Both the position numbers and the translations under genes were made by a program. A stretch of DNA of 64,000 nucleotides from Calonectria ilicicola (taxonomy: Eukaryota; Ascomycota; Sordariomycetes; Hypocreales; Nectriaceae), in the NCBI GenBank assembly GCA_020809705.1, contig CP085825.1:1984001-2048000 (forward strand), in the 5' to 3' direction. Shown piece by piece: positions 11,727 to 23,309 of this stretch (positions are counted from its first letter, which is position 1; every line of letters begins with the position of its first letter). Below the pieces are notes generated by a model that worked only from the letters and a program-made list of their open reading frames with translations, had not been told where the DNA came from and did not search any database.

Positions 11727-12000
11727 TCTGTTCTTTTTTTTTTTTTTTTTTTTTTTGTTTTTGGTTTTGGTATTTATGATACGACTACGTATTTGGGAGT
11801 AACGTCAAAATGGGGAACAGGACATAGACTGGACGGGTATTTAGACACGGCCGCGTAATTAGTGTTAATATTTTCACTGCATAAATTGAAGGCACATACA
11901 TTCATTAATTCATCTAGGTCACTTTTGTGATGCGCTCACGAATCTCAAGATAAAATATGGGATTCAATCATCTCCGTGTGGGCTCCTTTGAAGAATCCAA

Positions 12001-12473
12001 CTATGCCGTCTCTGGCTTATTAAAATCCCCATCGCTAAAGTCCAAAACAACAGTCTTTTCCGCTTCTATCAAAGGGCCAACAAGCTTCTTAAATTCGTCA
12101 TGCACGGGGTCCGTATTGACGTAATATTCACGAGCGGTAGTATCAGCAAATTCAACGACAAACCCGTGCGTAAGTCCCCGCTGGAAAAGAACCATCAGGA
12201 AATTGGAATTATTATGTGAGAATAACTTGGGTCATACCTGCGTATTCTCGATGGAGTTATCGATACCACCTTTGAGTGAGAGAATATATGGAGTGTTGGT
12301 TTGCGCAGAAATGCATTTAGTCTTGAGCGCGAGAAACTCCGCACAGGCCTGTCGGGCGTTCTCGTTACAAAAATGCAGAAAAGCATCGCAATTCAGAGGG
12401 CGCTTACGTGTTTTACATCTTCATCCTTGACGGAAGCCTTGAATTGAAAGAGAACAACGTGTGTAACGGTCAT
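12001..12473 (-). CDS. Stress-responsive A/B barrel (Dabb) domain protein
   Basis: A small protein of 118 residues, the normal size of a single-domain dimeric alpha-beta barrel protein. Exons on the minus strand are 12473-12408, 12348-12238 and 12180-12001, with GT-AG introns of 59 and 57 bp. It begins 'MTVTHVVLFQFKASVKDE', the standard first strand of the Dabb family, and keeps 'LSLKGGIDNSIENTQRGLTHGFVVEFAD' across the second splice (ends cited only as a pattern) and 'YVNTDPVHDEF'. Family members range from stress proteins to cyclases and hydratases in secondary metabolism, so the reaction is unknown. It is divergent from the P450 at 13326, sharing an 850-bp promoter region, which hints at co-regulation. 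Confidence 0.9.
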
Positions 12474-13325
12474 TGTCGGAATAAGAGTGAGCAACAAGGT
12501 GGTTAATAAAGACACAGAGGTGCATGTATGTCGGACTCAAGTAGCTCCAACAAGAGAGGAGGTGGTGCATATGCAGCTCGGGTGATTAGTTATCCCGGGC
12601 ATAACCCCAGTCATGATAATGAGAATCCAGTACAATAGTATAGTCTCAGTAGTGATCTAGCCCATTCAGGCCACAACAGGATTAGAGTCAAGTTCCAGAG
12701 CATCAACAAGCCCCATCGGAGTCAGAATATGTTGTTTCATCTCTGGAATGCTGTCATCCCAACTGGGAGGTGGAGATTAGAAAACATATCTTAAGTTTCG
12801 TTGGCGCCATCTATGGTAGTTGAATCGGAGAATAGTTAGAGTGCATGGTACCCAAAAAAGGCTAGCAGGTCCAGTTTCGAATAGAGACAGCTCGGGGGTC
12901 CCTGCGAGGATCCCGTAGGAACAGCTGGGGAATACCCGTTTGCTCCCCGCTAGCATCACGTGCATCCATTACAGGGATGTGTATTTGAGGAACAAGAGAA
13001 ATAGCATAGCGACTGACTTTCTCTGATGGATTTGTGTGTTTAGTCATTGGTTTTCCTGTGCCAAATGGTCACTCAACCAATTTTTTTTTTCAATTAAATG
13101 AGCAATTTCGCTACGGGCGCCTCGTCCAGCAATTGGCGAGCTGGGAACAAATACCAGCCAAAGGCTCTGATTGGCTGCAGCCCTTCATTCCCCGTATTCA
13201 ATTAGCTAAGCACTGTTTCGGCTTACGCACCCAGAGGTCACTAATTATAGAACATGTTACTTGTCCCCTGCCACCTACTAACTACAGCTTCAACTCCTAC
13301 ACCAGCAAGCATCGCACGCGACACA
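12474..13325. promoter_or_regulatory. Divergent promoter region between Dabb gene and P450
   Basis: About 850 bp separate the two start codons. A reverse CCAAT box (ATTGG at 13170-13174, in CTCTGATTGGCTG) lies about 150 bp upstream of the P450 start. I see no ORF of note. Confidence 0.55.
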
Positions 13326-14997
13326 ATGGAAGAGCCGGTCCTCCAGGCGCCCAGCCATGGCGGCATATCCAGCTCTGTATGGCTGACAGCCCTGGCCGTA
13401 GTGGCCGTCCCGCTAGCCATCTTCATCAAAAAACTATTCTTCCCGACCTTTGATCCCCAGGAGCCCCCTGTGATAAAGCCTGAGTGGCCTGTCATTGGCC
13501 ACTTGCTCGCTATGATGGACGAGAGGACCAGCTTCTACCGTCGCATGTACGACGAGCACTCGCTGCCCATTTGCACTCTTCCAATGCCCATGAGCAAGAT
13601 GTACGTCATCAACTCGCCCAACCTGATATCTTCTGCCATGCGAAACAAGGCCCTTTCATTTGATCCAATCCAACAAGAGTTTGCGGGCTCCATGGTGAGT
13701 CTTGCGCTTTTCTACCTCCGCTGCCAATTCTGACCATCGTAGCTCGGAATGTCCAAAAAGGAGGTCAAGATTCTCACTCGTCCAGACAACCTGGAGAAGA
13801 TGATGGAGTTGATTCACTCAACCATGACGGGAGAAGACCTCAACAAGATGGCAGCCACCGGTCTTGATTCGCTCGCATCAACACTAAATGTGTTTGGTCC
13901 AAATGAAGCCATTGGCATCATTGATGCCTTTGATTGGTTGAGCCGCAACATGTTCAACGCAATCATGAAGGCTCTGTATGGCAAAAACAACCCCCTGTCA
14001 GTCAAGGCAATGAAGGATATATTGTATGTGCAGCTGTGCTCGATTCCTGCTTATTACCAAATCATGTACTAATAAAATCGACTACAGCACATATCAGAAG
14101 AGCGTTGGAATTCTGGCTCTCAACATTGCGCCAAGCATCCTCGCTTATGAGGCCATTGCAGCTCGTGGTCGCGTGCAAGAGATGCTTACTCCGTTTTACA
14201 CCAAAAAGCACTACGAAGGAGACGACGTGTCTGCATTTATCCAAAACAGGGCCCAGTTCAAGCGTAAACTGGGCACCTCGGATGCAGAGCTTGGTAATGT
14301 CGAGTTTGTAGTGCCGTTTGTCTCAATCATCAACACCATCCCAACCCTATTCTGGCTGTTCGCCCACACCGTCACAGAAACCAAGTGGGTACGCAAGATA
14401 CAGAAGGAAATGGAAGCCATGGCAGTCGTCACCAAGAACAAGGACACCGAGGGCCGCACTGCACTCATCAACATGTCCAAGCTGCGAAAGGAGTGCCCGA
14501 CCCTTCTAGCCTGCTACCAGGAGACCAACCGAGTGTGCAACGACCATGTGGGCAACCGGCGCGTGCTGCAGGACACCACCCTGGAAGACCCCGTCGACGG
14601 GAGAAAGTACCTGCTCAAGAAGGGAACCCATGTCCAGTGGTCCTCCTCAATACCGCACCAAAGCCCGGCCGTATGGGGGTTCAAGGCCGACAAGTTCGAC
14701 CCCATGAAATGGCTCGATGGCGCCGCGGCAGAACCTGCCAGGAAAAAGAGCATGATTCCATTCGGCGGCGGCAAGACGCTCTGCCCCGGGAAGCACTTTG
14801 CCGAGGCGGAGATCCTCGGCTTCATTGGCGGGCTCCTGCTGAGCTACGACGTTAACAGCGTCGAGTTGCCCGAAAAGGAAGACCCTTACAGCTCGGGCGG
14901 TGTGAAGAGACCCGTGTGGGATGAGTTTACAAACGCGGGTGTCACTCTTAAAAGGAGAAAGGGTTGGGAGGATGTCAGAGTAAAATTTGAATGCTAA
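13326..14997 (+). CDS. Cytochrome P450 (CYP7/CYP8-like fungal type)
   Basis: A 519-residue haem monooxygenase anchored in the ER. Exons are 13326-13694, 13743-14023 and 14088-14997, with GT-AG introns of 48 and 64 bp. I start at 13326 because the context is strong (ACACAATGG) and it places the membrane anchor (about residues 18-40) near the N-terminus. An in-frame ATG at 13254 would add 24 residues without a clear role. The haem-binding loop 'FGGGKTLCPGKHFA' has its Cys at about residue 449, and the K-helix ExxR is 'ETNR'. The lack of a strong I-helix A/G-G-x-D/E-T-T in 'VPFVSIINTIPTLFW' is typical of the CYP7/CYP8 (sterol hydroxylase and prostacyclin synthase) side of the family, where related fungal enzymes are found. 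The substrate is unknown. Confidence 0.92.
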
Positions 14998-15402
14998 TTT
15001 TGAATTGGAAATAAATACTATGTTGTTCCATCTGAATGTCAATGAAACGTGTCGTCACTATTGTAGCCGTTAAGTCTGAGGCTAAGTCATTTGGTGGTTC
15101 CTGAGCTGTCTGATCGACGCTTGCTAGCGTGGCATATAAACGTTTGCCCATTGTCTTACTCATTCCCCGGTGATGCAACTTCAATTTATGCATATAATGT
15201 GAGACGATTCCAACACTCTAGCCGATGAGCTAATACCTATAGCGCCGCGCAACTCCTAAGTCGATAAGACTCTGCTAAAATGACGATCAAACTCCCCCTT
15301 TAAACAGGTGTTGGTTGGGTATAGAACCTACAACATGATACCAAAATTCGAATCTCTTCTCTCTCCGGCTTAAACGGCCCGAGAACTTGGGGTTTCTCAT
15401 AG
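14998..15402. other. Convergent 3' intergenic region
   Basis: About 400 bp between the P450 and the 2EXR gene, both ending here. No feature seen beyond likely 3' UTRs. Confidence 0.5.
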
Positions 15403-16794
15403 CTATACATCCAGCGCTTCTTGAATCCACCACTTGGTAAACGCATTGGCCATCCTCTTCTCTTCGCACCAGCCGTAGCAAAACTCGCAATTGTGCTCTG
15501 GAGGTTCAGGCCAATGTAGTTCGGCGAACGCCTCCTCGGGGTTGGCTGTCTCCGACGGCTGGCTCACTGCAGCAGCACTTGCATTTTTGGCAGAGGTCCA
15601 TTGCTCGCGCAGGTCTCGCAACTGTTGCCGTAGCGACCATCGTACCTTGCAGAGACGCTCATACATGGACTGTGACAAGACGTGGGACACAGTGATTCTA
15701 GGAACCTTCCACGAGGCCATTGGATCAATTTCTTTTGAAATGACACCGGATTCCATATGCTTAGCCAGGGCCTTCTCGAATTGCAGTCCAGTATCCTTGA
15801 AAAATGGTGCCTTTGGCCCGTGTTCTTTCTTATACGTTAGCAGAGACTGCCCGCGGTACCCTCCTGCGCCAAAGCCATTGAGCCAGGGTACATCCGTAGG
15901 CAAGAAAACACAAAGGAAATCGGTTTCTTCGAGTGGCACGCAGGTCCAGAGTTCTCGAGCCTCGCATCTTCGGACGTCCCTGTTTGGGACCGACGGTGCT
16001 CCAGCCAGACCACTCAGCGACCAGTGTTGCATATCTTTGTTAGACCATTCCACTAGCTGAAGCTCGTCGAGTTGCGGGAAAAGCTGAATCATGGATTGTA
16101 TTTGCATCAGGTCCTGCAGTTGGGGGTTTGCGGAAAACATGTGCGAGGATCCATTCAGGATCAAGTTTCGAACCTTGCGCATGTCTTGCGGGTGGAGCTG
16201 GCCCACGTCCCACGAACTTCCACTTAAAATCCGACGGGCGGCTTCGTGCCACTCATATCTTTCCTGTTGAATGAACAAGGCATCGCGGCCAAAATGGAAC
16301 CACGTGCGCGGCTGGCTTGACCGTGTCTTGAATGCAAGCTGGTAACCGCAGCCTGTTAACATGGCTCGAGAATCCCGGCATACATGAAGCAGGGCTGGAA
16401 TGGGGGTATTGCTGTAAAGATGGCTCCTCCTGGCAAACTCCCAAGCAACGTTGGTATTCTCATCCAGCCAGTCCATCCGCATCTCGGGAGTAAAAGTGGA
16501 GGGAGACCAGGGCTGGTTCTGGGGCCGGCTGTTAGTGAAGCCGAAGGACTCTAGCTTTCGCTGGCGCCAGCGTATGTTCGAAACACAAGGGCTCCAATTC
16601 AAGGCAAAGTGTGCCAGGGATGGGTCGATTTGCAGCCGACCGGGGACTGCGCGGATTTCTTCTACAAAGTCTTCGTAGTCCTCATCGATTGTTTCCTGGA
16701 TATGAACTATGCGAGGCGGTGTGGCCCACAAATAAATCTCCAGGCGGATCTCTGGAGGGAGCGAGAGGAGATAATGGAATTTCTGAGGCTCCAT
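15403..16794 (-). CDS. 2EXR domain protein
   Basis: A single-exon gene of 463 residues. The first in-frame ATG is at 16794 in a good context (GCCATGG); upstream codons lack an ATG. The N-terminus 'FHYLLSLPPEIRLEIYLWATPPRIVHI' pattern (LPPEIR motif, then W and PR) is the hallmark of the fungal 2EXR family. A second conserved block is 'IPALLHVCRDSRAML' followed by 'WFHFGRDALFI'. The C-terminal half is charged and less conserved, with a Glu/Trp-rich end. 2EXR proteins are numerous in filamentous fungi and have no established biochemical role; I infer no function. Confidence 0.88.
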   Translation of the reverse strand: MEPQKFHYLLSLPPEIRLEIYLWATPPRIVHIQETIDEDYEDFVEEIRAVPGRLQIDPSLAHFALNWSPCVSNIRWRQRKLESFGFTNSRPQNQPWSPSTFTPEMRMDWLDENTNVAWEFARRSHLYSNTPIPALLHVCRDSRAMLTGCGYQLAFKTRSSQPRTWFHFGRDALFIQQERYEWHEAARRILSGSSWDVGQLHPQDMRKVRNLILNGSSHMFSANPQLQDLMQIQSMIQLFPQLDELQLVEWSNKDMQHWSLSGLAGAPSVPNRDVRRCEARELWTCVPLEETDFLCVFLPTDVPWLNGFGAGGYRGQSLLTYKKEHGPKAPFFKDTGLQFEKALAKHMESGVISKEIDPMASWKVPRITVSHVLSQSMYERLCKVRWSLRQQLRDLREQWTSAKNASAAAVSQPSETANPEEAFAELHWPEPPEHNCEFCYGWCEEKRMANAFTKWWIQEALDV

Positions 16795-17431
16795 GGCTTT
16801 ATACAAGATGCGACGTTGGATTTTGATGGATTTTTGAGGAAAGGTAGCTAGCCAAGGTCAAATAGTCAGCTAGCTTCTGTACGAACAGCCAAACAGAAAG
16901 AGTTGGGTGTTTGCATAGCTCTCACGTGACATAAGAAGTTAGCGCTGTTGCCTCTTTACCATTGAATTGGAGATCCATTTGCCATCTATTATAGTACAGG
17001 ACAGGGCGTTTGTACTACTAACTTACTAATTACTGGAAAAAGAAACTTGTTGGTAAAAGGCTTGTTCCCTATCTGACTAACTAGGTGGATCTCCCGTTTG
17101 CACTTCAAGCAGAAATATACTATGTTTGAGCGGCAGCTTGATCTAGTTAGTGTAGCAAGGAGCAGCGTTTGCTCCAACCATGAGGTTAATGGGCCGGTGC
17201 TCTTGTGCCTTGCAATTGATCGAAGGGGCATAAAGCAAAACAAAGCAAAGAGAATTACAAAGTGGTAGGATAGTGAAGACGATGTCATTTAATGCGCATC
17301 CGAGCTCTCACTTACACATGCAATTAGACGATGCGGGCAGAAGGAAATTTAGGATTTTATTAATAAATAGTTAACTTTGCTAAAAGGCTACATAATGAGG
17401 ATTATTCCTCAAAGTGATGCCTCCCAACGCA
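16795..17431. other. Intergenic region between 2EXR gene and Zn2Cys6 regulator
   Basis: About 640 bp, AT-rich at the right end. It should hold the promoter of the 2EXR gene and the 3' UTR of the regulator, since both lie on the minus strand. No other feature seen. Confidence 0.5.
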
Positions 17432-20085
17432 TCACTGGTGAAACATGATGGGGTTTTGAGTGTAGCCAAGATCAAGACTCTGCCAGTTCCACATTTGTGC
17501 AAGATCGCCAATCTGCGCGTTCGAGAACATATCCTGAGGCATCTCCGGAGGCATAGTCTGGGGTATAGCCTGAGGTACAACATGGGATACAGTCTGGGGG
17601 ATGTTTTGGGGGCCGAGCGGGATGGGCTGGATATTTCCAAGCATCTTTCGCAATTCTTCCTCGTGCCAATGCGCAACTCCGTTGGTTGGGTTCATGGGCG
17701 AGTGGGTGGCAATGGGGATGGAAGCGGGCGGTTGCTCGTGGTAGCCTTGGGCCCAAGTCGGTTGTACTTCATAGGGGCCGCTGGAGTTGAGCACAAACTG
17801 CTCGCCAGAGCTGCTCACCGAAGCAATGGAGGGCCGTTGCGTTCTGTACACAGAGTTTGGAGGGGAAGGGAGTATGGCGACCTGCTCGCATTGTGCAGCC
17901 AAGCTGGGAGGAAGCACTGGGTTGACAAAAGTCCTTGGGTCGGCAGCCAAAATCGGAGCAGGCTGGTGTGATACCGGTTTTGGTGCAATGGGCGGCGGAG
18001 TTGGGCTCGGGTTGTGGCCTCTTTGTCGCTTGTGCTGGTTATTGTCAGGGGTAGTGGACACTGGTCCCCATACCTTCTTCACAAGACGTCGCAGGACATC
18101 ATAAGGTGCCTTGGCGGTTTCTGTGGCAGAGCGAAGCTTCTTGAGAGTAACGAGGGCCACGTGGATAGCGGCAGCAATCTCTTCACGCTCAGGGATGCTT
18201 TCATCCTTGTCATGGAGCAGAGCGGAGCAAAGCAGAGCTGCCGTGTCAAAGATGCAAAAGGGGACGAAGTGAAAGGTGCTGTCCCGGGACCAGACGTACT
18301 CAAAGAAGCGCTGTACGGCTTTCAGAAGCCTCAGGGCGTAGCTGATACCGTTGCTCCTAAACTCGCGCTCAGTCTCAGACGAATCGCTTGTCATATTCTT
18401 TGCCATGTACGGCCGGAATGCTCCCAGAGTGATGGAAAGCGTGCAAGTGTGCATGTAGTGTCGATGCAATGCGATCCATGGGTATGTCTGCTCGGGGACT
18501 GTGTCGGGGTTCTCAAACGCATATGCTGGTGGGAAGGTACCCATAAACCGTTCAAGAATCTCTTGATACTCGCGGATATCAGCGGGTTCGGTGAGAATTC
18601 TTGGTGGTCCAAAGCGCTTAAAGATGATGCCGACAAGCTGCGACTGTAACTTAAGATGCAATAGTGGGTTCACTGGGAATTTCTCGAGGGCTAGCTTTGG
18701 AAGTCCAATAGTAGAGTCAGTTCTGTCAATGAGCATAGGGCGAGCTAGCAGCGATGAGACAAGCCTAGAACATGGTCAGCAAGGGTTTAGATGCGACAAG
18801 GCAAGGCTGATGGATGGCTTACCAGTCCCACGAGTCGACAATGCACCAAAGTCGGCTGCGCATTTCACGCTTAAAGTCGGATATGTTGCCTTCGGGCTCT
18901 AGGTGAAGACCTGATTGGCGCGATGTTAGTGAGTTGTAGACTGCATCGCTTCGGCATGAGTGACATACCAAGAGTCTGGGCTTCTCGAACTGTGGCGCCC
19001 AGGATCTGCCAGCATTCAACGAAGCGAGCCTCAGCCTTGAACCAGTAGCACGAGTGCAGAAAGTACTGGACGGTATAGACATGGCTGTGGCTGGGTGGGA
19101 TAGTGCTCTGGAGCTGGCGGGCAGCCTTGTGATAGCGCTCAGTAAGTTGCTTGACGGGGGCGCCAAGTTCCGCCTCAAGCTGAGCGGCCATAGCAGCATC
19201 AGTGTGCTGGACTGAGCAGGCACAAATCATGATGAGAAGACAGGTCCATGGCAGACCCATGGGCTGGTCTCCCTCACGTTCCTTCCACCAAACCGCATAC
19301 TCGCGTACAAAGTTGGTTGGATAGACAATGTAGTAGTAGAAGTTGACGTTTTCAAGAAAGTTTCGGACCAGAGCATCTGTAGGCGTGTTAGATGAGTGAG
19401 TGGTGGCATGTTGGCCAAGGTGAGGTTGTCACATACCAATAGTCCCTCGTGGAGGCAGAACATCCAAAGCGCGCTGCAGCTCCTCACAGTCTGCAATGTT
19501 GATGCGGTATTGGTCCTGCTCCCTGGGAGGCGCCGGGGACTAGCCATCAGTCGGTCAGCATGAGAAATGAAGACAGGACAGGGCAAGCAAGGAAGGAAGG
19601 GATCTCATTACGCTAATTTCGAGGTTGGCCAGCAGATGGGAAGCAGTGTAGCCCATGGCCTCAAGGTCAGCAGCCGTGTCCTCATCATCAGACTCATCGG
19701 CATCGTGGCCCGAGTCGCGCTTGCGCTTCACATCATCCGATGCAGTCCAGGCGCTGTTGGGCTCGGCATCGACATTGAAGTTGCACTTGTCGCCAACCTT
19801 GCGCTTCTGGCAGTGGCCGCAGGGCCATTCACGATCGCACTATATTCAGGGACGAGGGTCAGCTTCTGATCAACGCTATAGCACGGCGGGGCAGGGGGTG
19901 GGTGGAGCTAATGGCGAACAGGCCACAGGGGGGCCTAGGGGAATCGGCCGTCCGGCTACAGTGGACAGTGGGGGGCATTTGGGGGGGGGAGGAGTCACCC
20001 TTTGTTTGCGACGCTGACACTCGCCGCATGCAGGTCGCCCATGGACAGTGTCCTTGACGAGGGCTTTGTCGACGGAGGCTGTCAT
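17432..20085 (-). CDS. Zn2Cys6 transcription factor with Fungal_trans domain
   Basis: A complete nuclear regulator of about 748 residues in six exons on the minus strand: 20085-19999, 19839-19612, 19539-19437, 19376-18969, 18910-18823 and 18764-17432. The zinc cluster is C20-x2-C23-x6-C30-x5-C36-x2-C39-x8-C48, and the first intron (159 bp) falls exactly between Arg29 and Cys30, a common position in this family. A Glu/Asp-rich acidic stretch follows. The middle homology region covers roughly residues 150-450 and includes 'LLIMICACSVQHTD', 'AREAQTLGLHLEPEG'-type sequence at the fourth splice and 'RSRLWCIVDSWDW'. The last 200 residues are rich in Pro, Gln and Ser, with a repeated 'PQxIPQT' pattern near the end, likely a transactivation region. 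Target genes are unknown; the neighbours give no clear pathway. Confidence 0.92.
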
Positions 20086-22040
20086 CGTCTCTCGCTCTCT
20101 CTGTGTGTTTTTCGACGTTGTAACGTCTCTGAAGTCAATGGTAGGAAGCTTTCACAAAAACGAGGAGGCGGCAATGGATGTTGGAATGTAGCGGCGGAGA
20201 AGGAAAAGCGGCCGGATTCCTCGAGATTAAGGGCAAATGGGATAGCAGAAAGGCAGTACAAGCAAGCCACGTGACGGGGGTGCTGTCACCAAGTCCTCTA
20301 GTGCATAGCAAGCGGGCGACGCCGCCTAGCTTCAGCTGGGCTGCGAGACTTGCTTTTGGCGTCATCGTGTCTGTGTGTCTCGGTGTCACCGACTAACGCG
20401 GAGCGAGTCAAGCCGCACAGCTCCTCCAACCATGGCCGTCTTACGCTGCGCCACAAAGCCTCTCTTTTCTTTTAAAGAGGGTCAGGAACCCCCGTGATGC
20501 TGCTTTACTGGCCCCAGTGGCGGCGGCAAGGGTTGCAACGACCTATTTCCGCGAATGCCAGCCTCAAGGAAAAATCCGTCGAGTGGGTGGGTTGAGTTGG
20601 GGGCGTTGAGTTGGGTGGCCCAGCCCCAAGTCTAGATGTGTTCAAAGATAAGCCGCCTTGCCACAAGGAATAAGCAAGTGTTACATGCAAGTCAAAGTGC
20701 AGAGTTAACGTGGTCGAATACGCAACTCCCATTGCTGCGTAGTTGCAAGCAGTGTGACAGACCTATACAAAGGGGCCCCATATCATGAAATTGCAAAAAT
20801 TGTGAGTTGTGCAACCTGGTTGGCTCAAAGTAGACTGGGTTGTCTCAGGTTCACAACGAGAGGCTTACGCTTGAGGGCGCATCGCAACCCCAACAAGAGA
20901 AGCGACAGGAGGGAAATGAGCAAAAAAGGAAATAAGATTAGGATTCTAGGCCGCAGTAATTTGAAACGGAAAGGAAAGGGAAAAAAAAAGAAACAGAAGA
21001 AAAGAAAACGATTAGAAAAAGAAAACATCCAGACGGGAGACCAAAGGGAGAGTGTCCCTGTCCCAACTTGGTGGCGGCGGGCATAGTCTCGACCAGCAAA
21101 ACGGGGGGCCCACTACTTTATCGAGACATGGCAACAGCCTTTCAACCCCGCATCTGTCGCCGGTGACAAATCCAGGGTCCGCCATGGTTTAGAACAAGAC
21201 ATGGTTCCCGGGGTCTCGGCCGGGGGCTGGGGAACAAGGTTCCGTGTCAAGAGGCAACTTTCTCTTGTCTCTTTCGAGCCCGTCGGGGCGAGAACTGTGC
21301 GCCGCCAGAGGGCCTTGGATACCTCTAGATACTTTTAGCCTCATCCCGAATATCGGTATAGTTGAGGAGGTAGTGCAGTGCAGTGCAGCCCCCGGACCTG
21401 GGCTTCGAAACACACTGCATGTCAGCTGTCCCAGATGAGCTCGATAGCGTAATGGATCTCTGGATCGAACCTATCAGGAAACCTTCTGGCGAGCACTCCG
21501 TGCGGCGCTGTGGCCTGTGCGCTTCAGCCTTTCTGCCCTGGTTGACCAGCGCCACGGCGCAGCTACTCACTCTCTTGCGCAGTGAAGTGATTAGAAAATA
21601 AAAAACGCCATGTTCCAAGAGAGCACACCTTTGCATATTGCGCCTTCAACCACGCTGCCCTGATTGGCCAGGGATTTGAGAGACAAACTCCGCCGTTGTG
21701 GACCGCGATAACAGCACACACGCACGCAAGTCAAACGGGAAAACAGTCGAGACAAATTACGTCAGATGCGCGAGCTTCGGCCGCGGAAGAGAACCCGAGC
21801 AGTCTCCGAACGCATAGTCAGCGGAAGCAAAGAAGACGCTAGTGTATCGCGAATCCCCTCAAAAGCTTAAATAATCACTTATTAACAGTTCAATACGTTG
21901 TCTTAACTTGTTTTGCCATGTTTCTTTTTTTTCCTCTCTTCCGTGGTTCGCAAATTCTGAAGTATTCAGCTCGCCGTTTTTCCTCCCTCCCCGCATTCGT
22001 ACCCCTCCATCCCCTCCGCCAAGTTCCAAAAGTGTCAGCC
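20086..22040. promoter_or_regulatory. Divergent intergenic region (regulator / alpha-beta hydrolase)
   Basis: About 1.95 kb with both promoters. It contains a purine-rich stretch (about 20930-21030) and a CCAAT box in reverse (ATTGG near 21663). Part of the right end (from 21918) may be coding if the hydrolase uses an upstream ATG. No other gene is supported. Confidence 0.5.
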
Positions 22041-23125
22041 ATGGCTGTATTCGACGGGCTGGACGGATACACGTCCAAAACATTCACATACAAGTCCACG
22101 CCTGACGGTGATGTCCTCGCCGATGTCGTATACCCGGTAGATGCCGACACATCCGACGCCACCGTGCTGCTGCACTACCACGGAGGCTTTCTTGTAAGAG
22201 ACTAGAACGCCGCGCCAAGGCCTGCTGGCTGCCTTTCTGTCTGTTTCTAATTCCAAATGTCTAGGTCTTTGGTGACAGGTACTCGTTCCCGCCACACTGG
22301 CTGGTCAACGCCAGCGTCGCCCGGAAGTGGATCTTTGTCACGCCGGACTACCGGTTGATCCCCGAGACAAGTGCCCAGAGCTCTGTCGAGGACGCCGCTG
22401 ATGCCTACAAGTGGGTGCTGTCCACTCTTCCAGGCCTGCTCGATCGGAAGATCGGCAAGGTCCTGGTCGCGGGTTCAAGCGCCGGAGGATACTTGGCGCT
22501 CTCCACTGCCGCGGCAGTTGAAAAACAGCCCAGCGCGCTGCTACTCATCTATGGCATGCTGGATGCTAGCTTCTCCAGATATACAACCCCGGGGACCAAC
22601 ATCTTTGGCCTGCCGAGCTTCGAAACCAGCTCCATCCTGAAGCAGTTCCCCATCCCAGCTGAAAACGACGGCAGAAAAGTACTGACCGGTTATCCCCTGG
22701 CTGGTCCAGAGGATGACCCCCGGCGCAGTCTAGTCTCAGCCGTGCATCTTGAGGCTTTGTATCTGGACTATATGACTGGTATCGACGGTCTTGGCGCTGC
22801 AGTTGCGAAACAAGGCACTACAGCCATTCCGGAAAATCACAGGAACTTATTCCCGCTAGCCTTTGGAGACCTGGCCAAGCTGCCTCCCACCCTGCTGCTG
22901 CACGGCAGAAACGATTCCGCCGTCCCCGTGGAGCCCAGTCTCCAAGCCGCCGAGAAGCTCGCGGCCGCCGGGGTCCAGGTTCACAGCGAGTTCCCTGATG
23001 ATGCCGAGCACGGCTTCGACGCCAGAGCTGGAAACATCAACGTCGAAAGTCCAGAAGCAGATGGTGTCACTGCTATTCAGAGCTTGAGGAATGTCATCCG
23101 CTTCCTGAATGATGCTGCACAGTAG
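22041..23125 (+). CDS. Alpha/beta hydrolase, hormone-sensitive-lipase-like fold-3 type
   Basis: An esterase/lipase-like enzyme of 337 residues. Exons are 22041-22193 and 22265-23125 with a 71-bp GT-AG intron. The oxyanion-hole motif HGG is present ('LHYHGGFL') and is split from its downstream part by the intron. The nucleophile elbow is 'GSSAG' with Ser at about residue 123, the acid is in 'LLHGRNDSAVP' and the histidine in 'DAEHGFDA'. The start at 22041 has an excellent context (GCCATGG). An in-frame ATG at 21918 would add 41 Arg-rich residues that resemble a mitochondrial presequence (see findings). Substrate is unknown. The gene converges on the RBR ligase. Confidence 0.9.
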
Positions 23126-23309
23126 GGTTAGACATAGTAAAGAACAAATTAGAGATATATTCACCGTTATCTAAGCCTAATACCACACTCGCTGTATCTC
23201 AGACAAAAGAATTGTCCAGCCTCCACAATCCTCCCAGCCCTTTGCGCCCCTCCTTCCCGCGTCCTCTCTCTCTCCCTCTCTCTCCGACCAAGAGCCACCT
23301 TGCCAGCCT

